Positions 25,615 through 39,000 of a stretch of DNA of 64,000 nt are shown here, one piece after another. The DNA is from Glossina fuscipes. Its lineage: Eukaryota > Arthropoda > Insecta > Diptera > Glossinidae. The notes under the pieces were generated by a model. It saw only the letters and a program-made list of their open reading frames with translations, was not told where the DNA came from and did not search any database. A program made the position numbers and the translations under genes. The DNA lies in contig NW_023998416.1 in the NCBI RefSeq assembly GCF_014805625.2, positions 31,931,794-31,995,793 of the forward strand. Direction: 5' to 3'. Numbering within the stretch: position 1 is the first letter of the stretch; every line of letters begins with the position of its first letter.

Positions 25615-28600
25615 TGCATTGTTTAGATATGATCAAATGATTTAAGCGAGAAATAGTTAGTAAAGATTCGTCAAACTACTTGCAAGTTTATCTTAACTCA
25701 TAATAATCATTAATATGTAATATGAGCGATGGGTAAAGAAATTTTGAGTTACACCCGATATAATCACTTAAGTCGGTTTCTTTACTTTCTTCTCAATAGT
25801 TTTCATATATGTTTGTACATATGTTTCTAACGTCAACTGCAGGTTGAATCATCAGCAGCTGTTGGTAAAAAATCTTGCATAATTTGTTGGTCTTTTGCAA
25901 TATTGACCCCAAGTTGTTTCCAAAGGGCCGCGTTCATCTGTGAAGTAACATTCAGGCACCGCTTTATCTCCTTTGACTTGCTAATCATATTTAAGACAAA
26001 TGATACGCTAAACGCATATTATCACTGTTCTTGACATGTAATTTTCCGCAATATCGTATACAAAATGTTAAAAAATCGTTAGGAAAGGAATTCCTCGCGT
26101 CTTTAATATTTGACTTGCTAACCTATAACTTTATACGTGATTTCACAGAAAATGCATCTATAAATAATTATTTTCATAGTTATGAACAACGTATCTTTCT
26201 ATCTATCTCTCTACATATTTAATACAATTAACACACTTTGAGAATTACTTACACACGGATGCTTCAAGTATTCGTTATATTCGCAATTGTTTGATATGCA
26301 TACACACTGCATTTGTATGTTAAAGTCAGACAAATTATTCAAAATAAATGCGGCAGTTGCATTATTCAGCATATCTCTCCCGCAAGCTTGTCAGAGAATG
26401 TTCAACTTTTGCAGAGAAAGAAGACGTTTTAAATGAAATCATGTCATTTATAACAATTATTCAAACAAATTTAATTAATTAGTGATTAAAAATGATCAGC
26501 TCTAACTTATTCAACGGGTGATATGCTATGTGACTGACGGAGTGCTTCTTGAATAACTTCGTATCTAACATACATAGGGAAAAAAGAAGATTGATTGGCA
26601 TATATGTGAATTGAATGTAAAATTCACGCTTTTAATTTTCACTGTATGTTTTAACATTTAGAGAGTTCGGACGGACCGACCTTTATATAACCTGCTGAAA
26701 TAGTATACATTCACCGATTCTTCCGACAAAATTGGCAATCATCTTTCATATAACGACTATTTCAAAATAAGGCGTTACATGGGTAGTGAAAGTGGTTCCA
26801 TCCAATCCACTTCCAATAATGCGGGTCAAAATATGGCAGCGTAACAAATTTCATCAGGAAAACTCGAAAATTGCGATAAGCTAATGAATGCACAAATAGA
26901 CAGGCTTGAAACTAGATGGACGGACGGACACATTCACATCAAATTGCTTCAGAAAATGATTCTAAATAACTAGCTTGATCTGTCCATTATCATTCACTTA
27001 ATGTATCGAACATACATCGTAACGTACAATACATGCCCTACATCGTATAAATTTCTTACCATATTTTTATACGATTCGGCAGCACTCGACACATTTCGTC
27101 TCGTGTGTATACAGAAAAAGTAAATACTTAGAAGAGTAACGGAGAGTGAGGAGCTGATAGCAATCAATTACAAGAAAACAAACGAATGAACGTAGCACAA
27201 GGAACAAAGTGAAACAATGACAATCGTGAAGTGATCCTTCGCTGAAGTTTCTCTTATTTTTATCAATATTTCGTATCTAAATTTCTTGAATATGAATTGG
27301 AATTTCTTTCTAACAAACATTGATATTTAAAGTCGCTGAATTCATATAATTCTCTACACATACATACTTTTTTATTTTCGGTATTTACGGGCTTAGCATT
27401 GATCTGTTCTAGCAAGTTTTTGATTCGGACCCGATCGCTCCCGCAGATATTCTAGAAACAATCTATAAATTAAAAGTTTTATAATCTTAAGGAAATATTT
27501 TAAGAAAAGAGGTTTAAATGGAAAGAAGTTATTCGGATGGTTTTTAAAAGATAACAAAAAATTTGCGATGAAGTTTGTGTTTCTAGTAAAATTTCAAAAA
27601 TACCAGCCAGTTGGCAGGCAGGAGGGCTTATTGTTTGTCGCTAGTAACAAGGAAAAATTCAAAAAAAAATTCAAATTCCCGGTTGTTGATCAGAGTTTTC
27701 TAAGGCTTCATTGTCCCTTAAGACTTCAAATTAAAAGCGCTTTCGATTGAGTTTGATTGCTATTTCCTCAATTTTCCATTTTACTTACTATTCTTTCAGT
27801 TAGTCTTCGTTAAGTAGGAAATCACGTTTCAAGTTAAAGGTAACCGTTTACGTACATCTTAAGAAATTCTTACTCTTTTAAAACTTGTTCTGCTTAGCTT
27901 TCGTGCACCATGGAAAAGGCATCGATTACATACCGCTTTTACTCAATCGGAAAGCTAATTAAAATTTTTCTTGTGATGAAATACCCGTAGTTTCTTGCCC
28001 TGCTTTATTTGCATAAAGTGGACTTTGCCAAAGTTGATGTGATTTTTTTGCGCGTCCAATAACCGAACCACCATAAAGATATTAGGACTGTACCTGAAAC
28101 AAATTTCAATGTAGTTTGTCAAATAGTTTGGCTTAGTCATGCACTTGCCGCCTTATAGTCTTTAACTTATTCACTTTAAATAAATTTCAAGCATAATAAG
28201 AAATTTTTCTCGTTCTCACAAATGCATTAATACGTTTAAATATTTTTGTGTAATATGAACGCTTTCGCACATCGTTGTACAATAATATTTTATTAAGCAC
28301 ATGTGGACAGAAATTGTGCAATCTAGACATCGTAATAGCAATGTGTTCACCATTTCACTTATTAGCTAATTAGGAGAACTCCTTCCCTACTAACTTTAAA
28401 ATATAGAATTTATTAAATTGCGATGTACAGCTAAGGATGAAGATAACAAATATTCGAGGATTTCAGTCTGCACTATCGTAGTAAGAATATCCATTTTCAC
28501 CAATAAAAATATAGAATACTCTCTGCGAACTCTTCTTCTTATTGGCGTAACTCGATAGCTTTTTAGCAAAATTTCGCATATAAAACCTGTGATCTAAAGG

Positions 28601-29590
28601 TACATCGAACCAAATATCGTCAAGATTGTAAGGTAAGATGGAGTTTCCTAACGTATAACCCCGCCCTTAATTCTTTCGAATTAAGCCACTTTGAAACCCA
28701 CTGTGTATATTTCATCCATCTCATTCTTGCTTTGCTTATGCGAAATTAATTTTCATGAATTTTAAGACATTTAATTAATTTAACAAAGTTCATAATAACA
28801 ACCTCACACCTTCTTTGAGAGAAATCAAAGCGTCTTCAATTCAATTAATGAAATTGAGTTAGTTAGTTAGCTTCGCAAAGTTTAAGTTTGTTGCTTGCAC
28901 TGTCGCCCTTCTTATCTCCTCTATATGTATTTTACTATACAATGCCTTCTGGTCTTTCGAGTCTTTCTAATGCGGGTTAAATTGTATGACAATAATATTA
29001 AACCTGAGTCCATTGGCATCATAACTCCGTGAAATGAGCTGAACTTTAGCATAAATTTTTTGCTGAAAACATCGTAGCGACAGTAAAATCGTTTCTAAGG
29101 ACAGTTACATCTTTCATAAAGTGATACCAAGATTTCAATTAATGCTAGCGTTTCCTTTACGTATAATACGTATTTCGTGACTGCGCCTTACAAAAGTCAT
29201 TGCATAAACCCGGACACAAGAAATCTCGCTACGATATAACGGTCTTATTACATGATTACAGTCATACCCGCTTGTTATATCCCGTCCTAAGAGTAGGGAA
29301 TTTTTTCATCTAAGGACCAAAATTTTAATTTTCATATCACGGCGGAGGCCAGAACAACGCCCCACTATTATTACAAATTCGGCAATTTTTGGTAAAGATA
29401 GTCTAGTCGAGGAAATGTGAATTCGTAATGTAACGTAGACATGTTTTTCGTGATTTTACTTGTTTATCCGACCCCTTTTGAGGTTAAGTTCATACCACTG
29501 AATAATGCTTTTTAAGAAAGCATAGATTTTCTTTATAATTGTTAAGATATCTAGGAATATCCCCTATCGGTGCAACACGGTGACGGCCGA
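25615..29590. other. Non-coding stretch, one repeat copy
   Basis: Apart from the dispersed repeat at 26690-26965, nothing is recognised. A minus-strand frame at 27955-28140 has an acceptor-like TTTGTTTCAG upstream of an open stretch, but no family resemblance and no donor that fits. I leave it uncalled. Confidence 0.5.
26690..26965 (+). repeat. Dispersed ACAGACGGACAG repeat, copy at 26.9 kb
   Basis: The body block GTGGTTCCATCCAATCCA...TTCAATAATGCGGG-like (26800-26825), then ACAAATTTCATCAGGAAAACTCG (26843-26866), then GATGGACGGACGGACAC (26918-26934) follows the same order as the copies at 31.5, 48.9, 54.5 and 61.5 kb (GGTCCRATYYGAA, CAAATTTCRTNAA, then GACGGACAGAC). Confidence 0.65.
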
Positions 29591-29594
29591 AAAA

Positions 29595-29768
29595 AAGCAA
29601 GCAAAAACAAAGAGATAAGGGCGATGGTGGGCGCAGCCCAATAAGTATTATCCAACTAAGTGTTATGCCAATTGGGCACTTACTACGACCAAAGGAAGCT
29701 CTACACATTTGAGCTTCGAACCCGCGAATACAGACTATCTAACTATCCGTTCATCGGTTTCTGTAGAA
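29595..29768 (-). repeat. tRNA-derived SINE-like element, copy 5
   Basis: The minus strand reads ATTCGCGGGTTCGAAGCTC (29728-29710), a strong B box, preceded by CGGATAGTTAGATAGTC and followed by AAATGTGTAGAGC as in the other copies. The distal body carries GATGGTGGGCGCAGCCC (29622-29640), resembling GATGGCCGCAGCCTG in copy 1, which links the two directly. Confidence 0.6.
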
Positions 29769-30944
29769 TAAGACATTTGTGTAACTTTAACTTTAGTTTT
29801 GAACTTGATTTTTATTCAAATTTGTTATTAAAAGCCTAGAAGTAGGCAATCGAAAACTCTTTTTAAACTTATAAAGACGTCAATATGATATTAAACGTTG
29901 TACTAAATCGTGCTAAACATTGTGGCCTCAATTACAGTAAATAGATGTTTTCCTTCTTTCCGCTGTTAAGAATAAACAACAAAAAATTATTCGTTTTACA
30001 AAATTGCAAATCGTCGGAGCAAGAGCAGATTTGATAGTTTTTACATTTTACATTATTTTTAGTTGGTTTTTAATAGTGGTTTCGAAAACTGGAGACCAAC
30101 GCCATACCAGCGTCAGGTCTTAGTAATCCGAATTTACAAATAAACATAAACCCACAGATGCCTCTCTCAATCTATTTTATACAGATCGCTTCTATTGCGG
30201 TCCATTAGTAATTTACTTTTAGATAAAAGGATTATAGAATTTATCCAAACCTTTTGCTCATTTTCTACGAGACATGCATCAACTTTATTTTAAGAAAGAA
30301 ATGTAAGAAAAATAAGTACAAAAATCATATTCGGTTATATCCGAATCTTTTACCATCTCACCATCTTTATCTTAAAAAAAAAAAAACCGATTCGGACCAC
30401 CTTTTTACCACTCCCCTTATAATGTCTCATCTTCCAAGAGACAATGTCTGGAAAATTACAATTAAATTAAAACAAGAAAAAACCTATTGTTGTAAGTTTC
30501 TTGCGAATGAACTTTTGTATTCCAATCTCTATATGCATGTATTCCAATGTTTATAAGGCATATATAAATATGCTTAATCAGCACATTATATGTCTTCCCG
30601 TCTGCCCGTGAAAATGAGTCAAATCGGTTTAAGGACACTTTTACAGAACAACGAATGCTGAGAATAGTCCTATTATCGACCGCAAAAAAAAAAAAAAAAT
30701 TGACTTTACTTACAAACTATGGCACTACAAATTTATTTATTCAATGAGGGATCCCCCAATTGAAAAAAATTAACTAAGCCGACCCAATATGATATGGTAT
30801 CGAGTTTTCATCTTTGAATTCTTCTTAAGATAAAAGCGATAGACCTAGAAAATTCGTTCACAATTCTTCCTTATATGAAAAATATTAATCACGCCATGTT
30901 TTTTGAGGTCTTGAAATTATTTAATTTTCTTGTCTACTGAGATA

Positions 30945-31055
30945 ATGTTTTGTGTATTTTTTTTATACTTTAATACGTATTACCTAGTAGTGCAAAATAT
31001 CACATTAACTTTTAAGTGTGCACAATGGACTAGGTTTAACAAGCGTTTATTTTTT
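30945..31055 (+). repeat. Repeat shared with 54.25-54.37 kb
   Basis: The two loci align by eye: a T-run followed by ATACTTTAATAC...CTAGTAGTGCAAAAT here against ATATTTGCCTAT...CTAATAGTACAAAAT at 54 kb, then ATTAACTTTTAAG against ATAACTTTTTATA, then CACAATGGACTAGGTTTAACA against GACAATGGACCAGGTTAACA. The family is not identified. Confidence 0.65.
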
Positions 31056-31419
31056 GTCACATAAGAATCTAAAAATAAGGTAAAGATGTAAGCGCAATAG
31101 GTTTGTCTTTCGGCTTCTGCTGCTTAGGAATCTGCGAATTATTGAGTATATGTTTCCATGAACGCTTTGCATGAACGCGTGAACGTTTTAAAATGTAGGC
31201 AGACCGCCCACAATAACGCATTCTATGTCTAAAAACGAGAAGGAGTAGGAAACCCAAATGTTCTGAGTATTTTTCGTAATAGCTTATTACCTGGAACAAA
31301 TAAGGGATTAATTTTTCGTATTTACCATAACGCGTAAAGATATAAAGGAAAACAATACTGCTATTGTGATTATTATAATTCATTTATCACAAAGAAATAA
31401 ATTCTTAGATTAGAACTAG

Positions 31420-31680
31420 CAGGAACACGATAGTGGACCACGATCCACCACCATAAAATAGCCTGCGCCATCATACGCGCATTCATGTAATGATCTTTCA
31501 TCGTTAAGCGTAATATGCAAAGTGGTCGAAAAATTGGTCCGATTCGAAACATTTTCAGTAGCGTTTATCCTTAGGCTAAAAGATGTCGGCGCATCAAATT
31601 TCGTCAAATTGTCTCAAAAACTTCCACCTAAAAGTTGAATACAAGAAAACGAAGCCGACAGACGGGCAGAGAAGTTTAAA
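31420..31680 (+). repeat. Dispersed ACAGACGGACAG repeat, copy at 31.5 kb
   Basis: The order is GTGGTCGAAAAATTGGTCCG (31531), ATTCGAAACATTTTCAGTAGCG, CCTTAGGCTAAAAG, CATCAAATTTCGTCAAATTG, then GACAGACGGGCAG (31657). It aligns block by block with the 61.4-kb copy (ATGGTCGCAAACCTGGTCC, AATCATTTTCCATAGC, CCTTGGGCTAACAC, TATCAAATTTCATAAAG, GACGGACACACAGGCAG). Confidence 0.75.
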
Positions 31681-34600
31681 AAAATTACGTTGTGAACCGA
31701 TCGGTTTAAGCAACGATATGTCCGCCTTAAGTCCGCGCAAACTTAGTATGTCTTATTGTTTGCCAATTTTTAGGGAAATTCCCTGCTAACTGGATTTGCC
31801 AATAACCCGGAAATGTGCTGCCACAGATACATTCTTCAAGCTTTTTAATTTATTCGAATATGAACTTAATGGAGCATGAAACACGCGCTATAAGGAGGTG
31901 TGTTGCAGGAGCATTGCCCCACAATTTTCGCTCGGCTTTATATGAAAGTCGTGTTACAAAAACACATTAATTGTAAGCTAAATGCTTACAAACACATAAA
32001 CGTGAATTTGTTCATCATTAATAAATTTGAAGTGAAACATTAACCCGTAAATCGTGCTAAGGGGTTAAAAAGTTTGTTTGTTTTATTTTATAAATTATAT
32101 GAAGGAATGAATAAGTAATATTTTAATTTCAACAACGTGTGGGATCGTACGATCTCTCTTAGCTATTTTGCAAATTTAACTTGAGGATAATAGCCGATAT
32201 TTTGCGATCGTAACTGCAGTTTCGAGTAGTTGGACCATAATTGTAGTTTTCAAAAACTAGACGGGAATAAATCGTTAATGCTGTTCGTGGAGATTGAAAA
32301 CATATATGGTCTATATATGCGGAAGTATGCGTCGATCATTCTTGGCACGATTTGAATAATATGATGTTCCAGCGAATTGTTTCGACATCGGGTAACCAAC
32401 TGTGGATTGATTTGATCCTTAGTTTGTCCAATTTTTTTACACTTTAAAGTGTTTTTGATACTCGTTTTCCGAGTTGACCGCGTTGAAACATGAAAAACAA
32501 CCCACAATTGTCTCTCCACAACGCACTGTGCTTACATAACCTGTACATGTTCAATTGCTTTAGAAACAAAAAAGTCTATAAACTGCACTTAATACATGTT
32601 TCGACTTTATTTTCCAATATATTGAATGCAAAAAAAAGACTATGATGGCTGTTTAACAAACTCACTTCGACGTTTGTTTTCCACACAAACTTCTTCATGC
32701 TTTTCGAGCGAAAGCATTTTGAAGAAGGTGCAAAGAAATGCAACGCAAAGAGGAGACAAAAAGAGTTTCACAAGCAAAATATGGTTAAGACGGAAATTAC
32801 CGACAGACTGCGGGCAGACTTACCTGTAGTAGCCAAATTTAATAATAATCCAATTAGCTTCATGCTGTTATCGAAAAGGTATTCGGTTAAGTAATGAATA
32901 GCAGGTTACGCGAAGGTTTGATTATTAGTTAGGCTTAGGTTAATAAAGAAATGTTTTTAAAAATATTATAACTTATTTGTTTATTCGGAAGAAACAAAGA
33001 AAGGCACTGTTATGTGGAAAAAGAAACAAAAAAAAAAAAAAAACCGAAAAGAGAACACAAGAAACGAGAAATCTATAAAAAAAAAATAAAAAATTTAAAT
33101 TAACTGATGACCCTTTAATTGTGTATGGCACTCGAGGCGCTCTCGTTTGAAATAGTAAGAAATAATTTTTTGCTTCTTCTTCTTCTTCTTTTTTTTCGTG
33201 TTCTTGTTCTTCGTTTTGACTTCACTTTGAATTAAATGAACTTAATTGACACTTGAACCAAATAAAACAATGAAACGAAATGTTTTCTACTTTTTTTTTC
33301 TGCTGCGCTTTCTTATTCATGTATTCAAAAATCGTAAAAATTCAAAGCACTTCAAGCCATTCACTATTTTTTGTTTTTCTTTTTTTGTTTCCTTTTTTTT
33401 TTTTTTATTTACGCAATCACCGCATCCTTTAAGCAAACTTTGCGATCTAGTTCACAACTGTAAATAAAATGTTTATCCTACACTTGACGATTTCTCTAAC
33501 CCTCCACTCTTTTATGTGTGATGAGGACGCTGTTGCTGTTAATTAGGTTTCGTTTTGTTATTGTGTTATCGACTTTTTATTTATTTTTCTCACTTAAAAG
33601 TCTTCCGCAAAGTGGTTTCTTTTCTCTGCCTGTTTTTATTTCATCATCATTTCATATGACGTCAAACATGTTCTTACGATTCTTTGACTGTCTTTCTTTT
33701 TTTCTTTTACATTAAAATATAACGTTAAAATTTTAAACGTTCTTTTGGGAATAATTTAAGTAATTTTCTACTTTTGTTTATTTACTATTCTGCACCAACA
33801 TTAGCGCACTACTGAGAGTAGAATATGTTGCAAAGATTTGCTTTACCACCATTGAAACGTAAATTATTTTGATGAGCACTTGCCTTGCCCACAAAATGAG
33901 AGAGAGAGAGAGAGAGGGTTCATTACGTGCTCGGACTCTGATATTTGTTAAATTGTGATGTTTCTTACTTGATGGTCACATGTGATTTAGTCACATATTG
34001 ATGCATGATAGGCAACAAGTGTTTGTTGCTGAAACGTTTATAACCCTTGCATTAAAACTGGAAATGAGTTCAGAAAGCTTGCAGGAGACCATATAACAGT
34101 ATTCCATATTCCCCTTCTTTCTATTCAATTAAAGTATTTTTCCTTCATTTACGAGACATTGTCCCAACGCAGCCTTATTAAAGGCCTTGATAAATGCAAT
34201 TTTTAACTAAATATTATTGCGTGAATTTCGTACATTTCAAAACGTTTACAAAGTTTATCAAAAGTAAAATTTTTCGGGTCTCTACTCACATCATCCAAAG
34301 TCTCCATATGTCACTAAGCTTAGCAAACAATGAAATGTCTCTACTTCCACATAGAATAGCGCTGACCTAAGTTATCTTAATTCAAATCATTGCTTTGCGT
34401 TGCATTAATGTATCTATAGATATTTCACATTTTCAACGGCACTCTAGACTCTTATTGATGCAATAATTTTTTTGTTATTATCAATTATTCTTATGACACT
34501 TTTATTACTATCGTTACGAAAACAAAATAATTTGGAAACTTTCAACTAAACCAAGCTTTTGGACGATCGCATACTATATTGTACTCCCTGCGTCTCCGTC

Positions 34601-34739
34601 ATATGTTGGGAAAAGACCGCTATTATATTACCGGATTCTATCACATTACCAGATGTCCAAAGAAAATACAAATAATCGTTAATAATAAACTGTAACGTAT
34701 TATACTAATTATACATAATTATTAAAAAGAAACAAGTAA

Positions 34740-35290
34740 GAAATCCGACTGTGGCCGATTCTTTTACACCCAGAGCCTTTTTTTTTTTAAATTAAAAAAC
34801 TCAGAGAAAAAAGGCGATTGCGATACTTTATAATATTTGATAGGCGTAGCCCATTTATTCCAATCTTAAATGGATATTGGAAGATCAGCCCTAGCAGATA
34901 GACCCCATTTTATATTCTCTATACCTTTTTTAGGTTACGACCAATGAATCTCTTAAACTCACCACTTTTGTACTCAGAGTTGATTTTTTCGCTTATATGG
35001 AATATGTGCAGAAATTTTTACCATGTTTCTGTTGTGGTTTATTAGTAATGAGCAGAGGCCTACCAACCCATGATTTCTCTCATTTTCAATACTAAATTGC
35101 AGGCAAGACACTCCCGTGTTTCTGCCAAAATTGATGGCGATAGCTTGATTTTTTTTCAAATAAGTATCATGTTTATAACAAACATTGCACAGACAAATGG
35201 ACAGACAGAGATGACACGGACATATTTGAGTGGATAAAATATATCATACTGATCGGAAACTTTTTGCTAGTTATTGTATATATATTAACA
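34740..35290 (+). repeat. Dispersed ACAGACGGACAG repeat, copy at 35 kb
   Basis: The distal part, ACAAACATTGCACAGACAAATGGACAGAC (35178-35207), matches the minus strand at 51355-51322, and the upstream block GATTTCTCTCATTTTCAATAC (35068) matches GATTTCTCTCACTTTCCTC there. The proximal part begins near GAAATCCGACTGTGGCCGA (34740). Confidence 0.65.
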
Positions 35291-35814
35291 AAATGCATAT
35301 ATTCTCAGCCTTCGGCAGTATGCATAAGAAATAAGCAGCGAGTGAAATTAGTTTAGTTTCTGCAAAGGTACCATTTTTGAAAGAATCGTTAAGATACAAA
35401 AATCATGCAATATAAGAAATCGAAAATGAAAATTTTACATAAAAATAGACAAAACAAATCCATTATATGAGGCACCAAAAGACATTCACGTAACTCCTCG
35501 TCCTCTCACCGCACTGCCAACCTTTGAGAAAACCCATCTGCATTCCCCGAGCGAACAGTCAAATAAGAGAAAAAGAATAGATTTGCAAGTTTTAATACAA
35601 CATTTTTTAAGAACATATGAACGAGGAGCGTTACAATAGAATACCGGAAGAAACTTTCAGGCTTCATTTCTTTTTTTCTTTTCAGGGCATTTTTGCTAAC
35701 TGCCGCTGATCAAATGTGATGCCAATATGAATCAAAAGAAAATATAACCAACCTAAAAACATCCAAGTCTATAACCTCTTGTTTGATTGGTAGACGTCAT
35801 TGGGAGAAGTCGAC

Positions 35815-35895
35815 TTTTAGGTGATGCCGGCAACCTTTCGGCCTCCAAGACGAGGACCACCAATTTGAACCGGCGAATAATCAATTATTGACTCG
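35815..35895 (-). repeat. Possible SINE head with B box
   Basis: The minus strand reads TTCGCCGGTTCAAATTGGTGG (35877-35857), a B-box-like core in the position seen in other SINE copies, with GAGTCAATAATTGATTA before it. The following block diverges from the other copies, so membership is uncertain. Confidence 0.35.
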
Positions 35896-35966
35896 TTGAA
35901 TATTTTGTAAAAAGAAGAAGAAGATAGTGATAATTAATTATCCGTTTTCTTCAAAATGTTCACCAG

Positions 35967-36098
35967 CCCATCATTTGGCTTGCTATGGGACTCATTGTGC
36001 TGATCATACGCGGCTCTGTGCGAGCCGTAGTTATAGGCTGCGCGGGTATTGTGCTAGCAGATTTCGTGAGGAAAGCAGGAGTATTCACGTCACTATGA
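35967..36098 (+). other. Short hydrophobic open segment, possible exon or relic
   Basis: After an acceptor-like TTCAAAATGTTCACCAG (ending 35966), 43 codons stay open to a TGA. They encode a membrane-like segment (IIWLAMGLIVLIIRG, then AVVIGCAGIVLADFV) followed by RKAGVFTSL. The frame is open from 35934. The DNA looks distinctly richer in G+C than its surroundings and has Ala/Gly/Val codon content unusual for this window. No start codon context, partner exon or family is identified. It might be an exon, a transferred fragment or chance. Confidence 0.2.
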
Positions 36099-36099
36099 C

Positions 36100-39000
36100 C
36101 ACCACCGATGGGGTAGAAGCAGCGATAGGCGGATTTTTATAACAGACAAGTCGACAGGTTTGGGAGAACGACCTTAATATGACCACCTTATCACCTTGTT
36201 CCAATCTTTACAACAATTTTTTGCCAGAGGCAAACAGATTAATCTTAGAACACGTCAACGGCCTCCTCTTACAAGAAATATATTGAAAAAGAAAATTATT
36301 AAAAAGCTACCTAAGAAAGAAGAGCGCGGAGGAAAATCAAGTATACGCTGTAAGGTGTATATTCGCCGGATGTTGAATATAAACTGAACAATAGGTACTT
36401 ATGTTACAAATGAACCTAATCTCAATTGTGATTCCAAACACAGTCCCTGTGTTCTGCTTTCGTGTAATGAAAGAATGTACTTTTTTAAACATTTTCTCTG
36501 TCAAACATTTAAAGAAACCCTGAAGATCATGATTGGCATAAAGGCCAACAGCCACAAAAATGTGTTTATAATATTTTAAATTTTGATAGAACAGAAACAA
36601 CATCAACGACAAACAATTTTAATCCTAAGTTACTCCTAAACCGTATTTTATGACTGTAACGTAAAGTTCATACCACTGAGTTGTGACCAGGACGGCATAG
36701 GTTTTACCTATAATTTTTAGGAGATGTTTTTATAAATCATTAACAGGAACTTTTTCTAGTCTCGTCCGTTTGCATGTTTCGATTCAAGTCCCTTGACTCG
36801 ACTAACTTTGCCTTCTCCAAACAGCTTGCTTATCGATCTTTTTTACAAGCACAATACCAACACCAGCATTTTCACCGTAATCTTCATTTCGCCTGTCGCC
36901 ACCTACATGAAGCAGGTGAAATGTGATGTATTCGGTTTTACCATTTCTATACCCATCACCGAAGAATGAGGAAGCAAGCTTGAGAGACCCCGCAAACTTC
37001 AAATTCTGAATCGATTTAAGTACGTCCATCTGCCCGTCTCCGAAATATCTGTTGTAGACACCATGGCCGCAAAAATGAAGCTATCAAGTTCAAATTGAGC
37101 AGTTGAATGTTGAGAATGGGTCAAATCGACCAAAAGGCGCACCTACAGTACCTCGTAAAGCAAGAACACCTCTACTTTTCAAAAGCAATAAAATGTGTTT
37201 TTTTGCAAATAATTCTACACGAATTCCAGTGTATACGCCACGACCGATGCTGGAGCTCCTACACAAAAAGAGGAAAAATTGACCACGCCTACCCGTAAAA
37301 ATCTAATTTTTTTTGATATATTTATAATTCGCAATAGGAAGCTTCAAAAATCCCCTAAAGCATATAAATTCCTCGCCACTTTCAAATGCGGAATGTATCT
37401 AAGAATGTTCGTCCGTTCGCTTGTCCGCCCGCCCGTCTGCCTAACTACGTAGAATTTACCTTCGTTCGCAAAAATTAAGATATCGTCCACAAATTTCCAG
37501 AAAAATTCAAAAATGACTCATACCGCGTATGCCACAAAACTGGGAACACTTTTGTTTTCCGTGTTTTTTGCATATCACTCAATAAACACAATGCATATGC
37601 TATATAAATTTTAAAAACAGAATAATTGTTTTCATTGCAAAATAAAAATAATTAAAACTTAGGACTTAGGGCTATTGTTGAAGAGTAAGTCTTTGCGAAC
37701 AACCAAAAAGTAGGTTTTGAAAATGATTTCGGTTAGCGCATAAAAGTAATGCATGGGAAATACTTTGTTTGTAGGATGAGTGTAGAGAGCGTTTTTATTT
37801 ATACTAGAAAGCTTGCTGGTAGAATATATAAGTTTTTTACCCCTTTTTTTTACCCCTGCTTTCTTAGCTATAATAATAACGTCGTAGCTGAAAATTTCTA
37901 AATTTCTCTGTCCTTTTAATTATTGCCAGCAGAGAGCGTTGCCTATGATAATAAAGGGAACTTTTACGCAACTACAGCACTTACTTTAAAGAATTTGTAA
38001 AATACAATGTTACACGTTGGCTTTAAACTTTAGAGGTTGAAGATGACTGCAAAGTGTTCGCTTAAGGCTGGACTGTTTTGTAGAGCTTTCATCATACGGT
38101 CGGGGATATTTATGGGCTGGGATATTTATTTACGCATGTAAATCTGCTTAAAATTATCAAAGTATTGTTACACATGTTAGCACCAATGCGTACCCTGTTG
38201 TGAGTCGAGTTGTGGAGAAAGTTATCGTTGCTTTTTGAGCTTTGTGTTTGAAAATAATGTAACGTAAAAAGCTTAGAATGAATGAATTCAAAATACATAA
38301 ATAGATAAAAGTCAGTAAGCAGTAAGTGTTTCGTATTTTATACGAAAAATATTTATTTTTATGCCATCATTAAGAGGTTAGAAATATATTCACAAACCCA
38401 AAATGAAGCGTCAGATATTTTACAAGGTGTCTTGAGCAGTATCAAAATCTGAATCAATCCAAGCATATCCATATGTTCGTCTATCTGTATGTGTACTGCC
38501 TGTGACGAATATCTGAATATACGCCCCTTCAAATTTTCTTCAGTTCGATTCTTGTTCCTTATTAAATTTATAGTGCTACCAGGCCGCGTTATATACTCAT
38601 GCAATATAGCAAGCGCGTCGATAAAAATCTTCGCATATATACTACGGATGATCCCACATTATCTTTATAAAAATGGAAAAGATCGGTTACCTGACTTTGG
38701 TGAGTTGAGTTTTTGTCAGGATAGAAACGCGGGGTATAAAATATTTGAAAAAAGACCCAAAAGCATTTGCTTAAAGAGAATTCGTCTTTGGGGGCATATC
38801 AGAACAATCATGTCTTCACGAAAAGTACGGCTACTTTTCTGAGTTTATTGAAAACAGTGGAAATCACTTTGAAAGCGGATTTAAGATGCACAAAAGCTTT
38901 TTTTAATTCTTTACGAGCAAAATTGAGCCTTTTCCGCAAATGCCCCTTCGAGTACATTCGTACTCGATTTACGTCATCGAGTGTATGTATGAGCGTGGAA

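Larger units (their letters stand above)
29770..34735. other. Non-coding stretch with repeats and homopolymers
   Basis: Contains the shared repeat at 30945-31055, a dispersed-repeat copy at 31420-31680, poly-A runs (30371-30386, 30684-30698, 33028-33043), a CTT run (33172-33197), T-rich tracts (33285-33405) and a GA run (33898-33918). Frames of 60-104 codons are not supported as genes. Confidence 0.5.

Noticed and set aside
33285..33715. Phe/Leu-rich frames near 33.3-33.7 kb resembling membrane proteins.
   Set aside because: They arise from T-rich low-complexity DNA, have no motif, and end without gene context.
37520..37640. A segment (AAAACTGGGAACACTTTTG) faintly like a Tc1-type terminal repeat.
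   Set aside because: No matching inverted copy or transposase was found nearby, and the likeness is too short to support a call.
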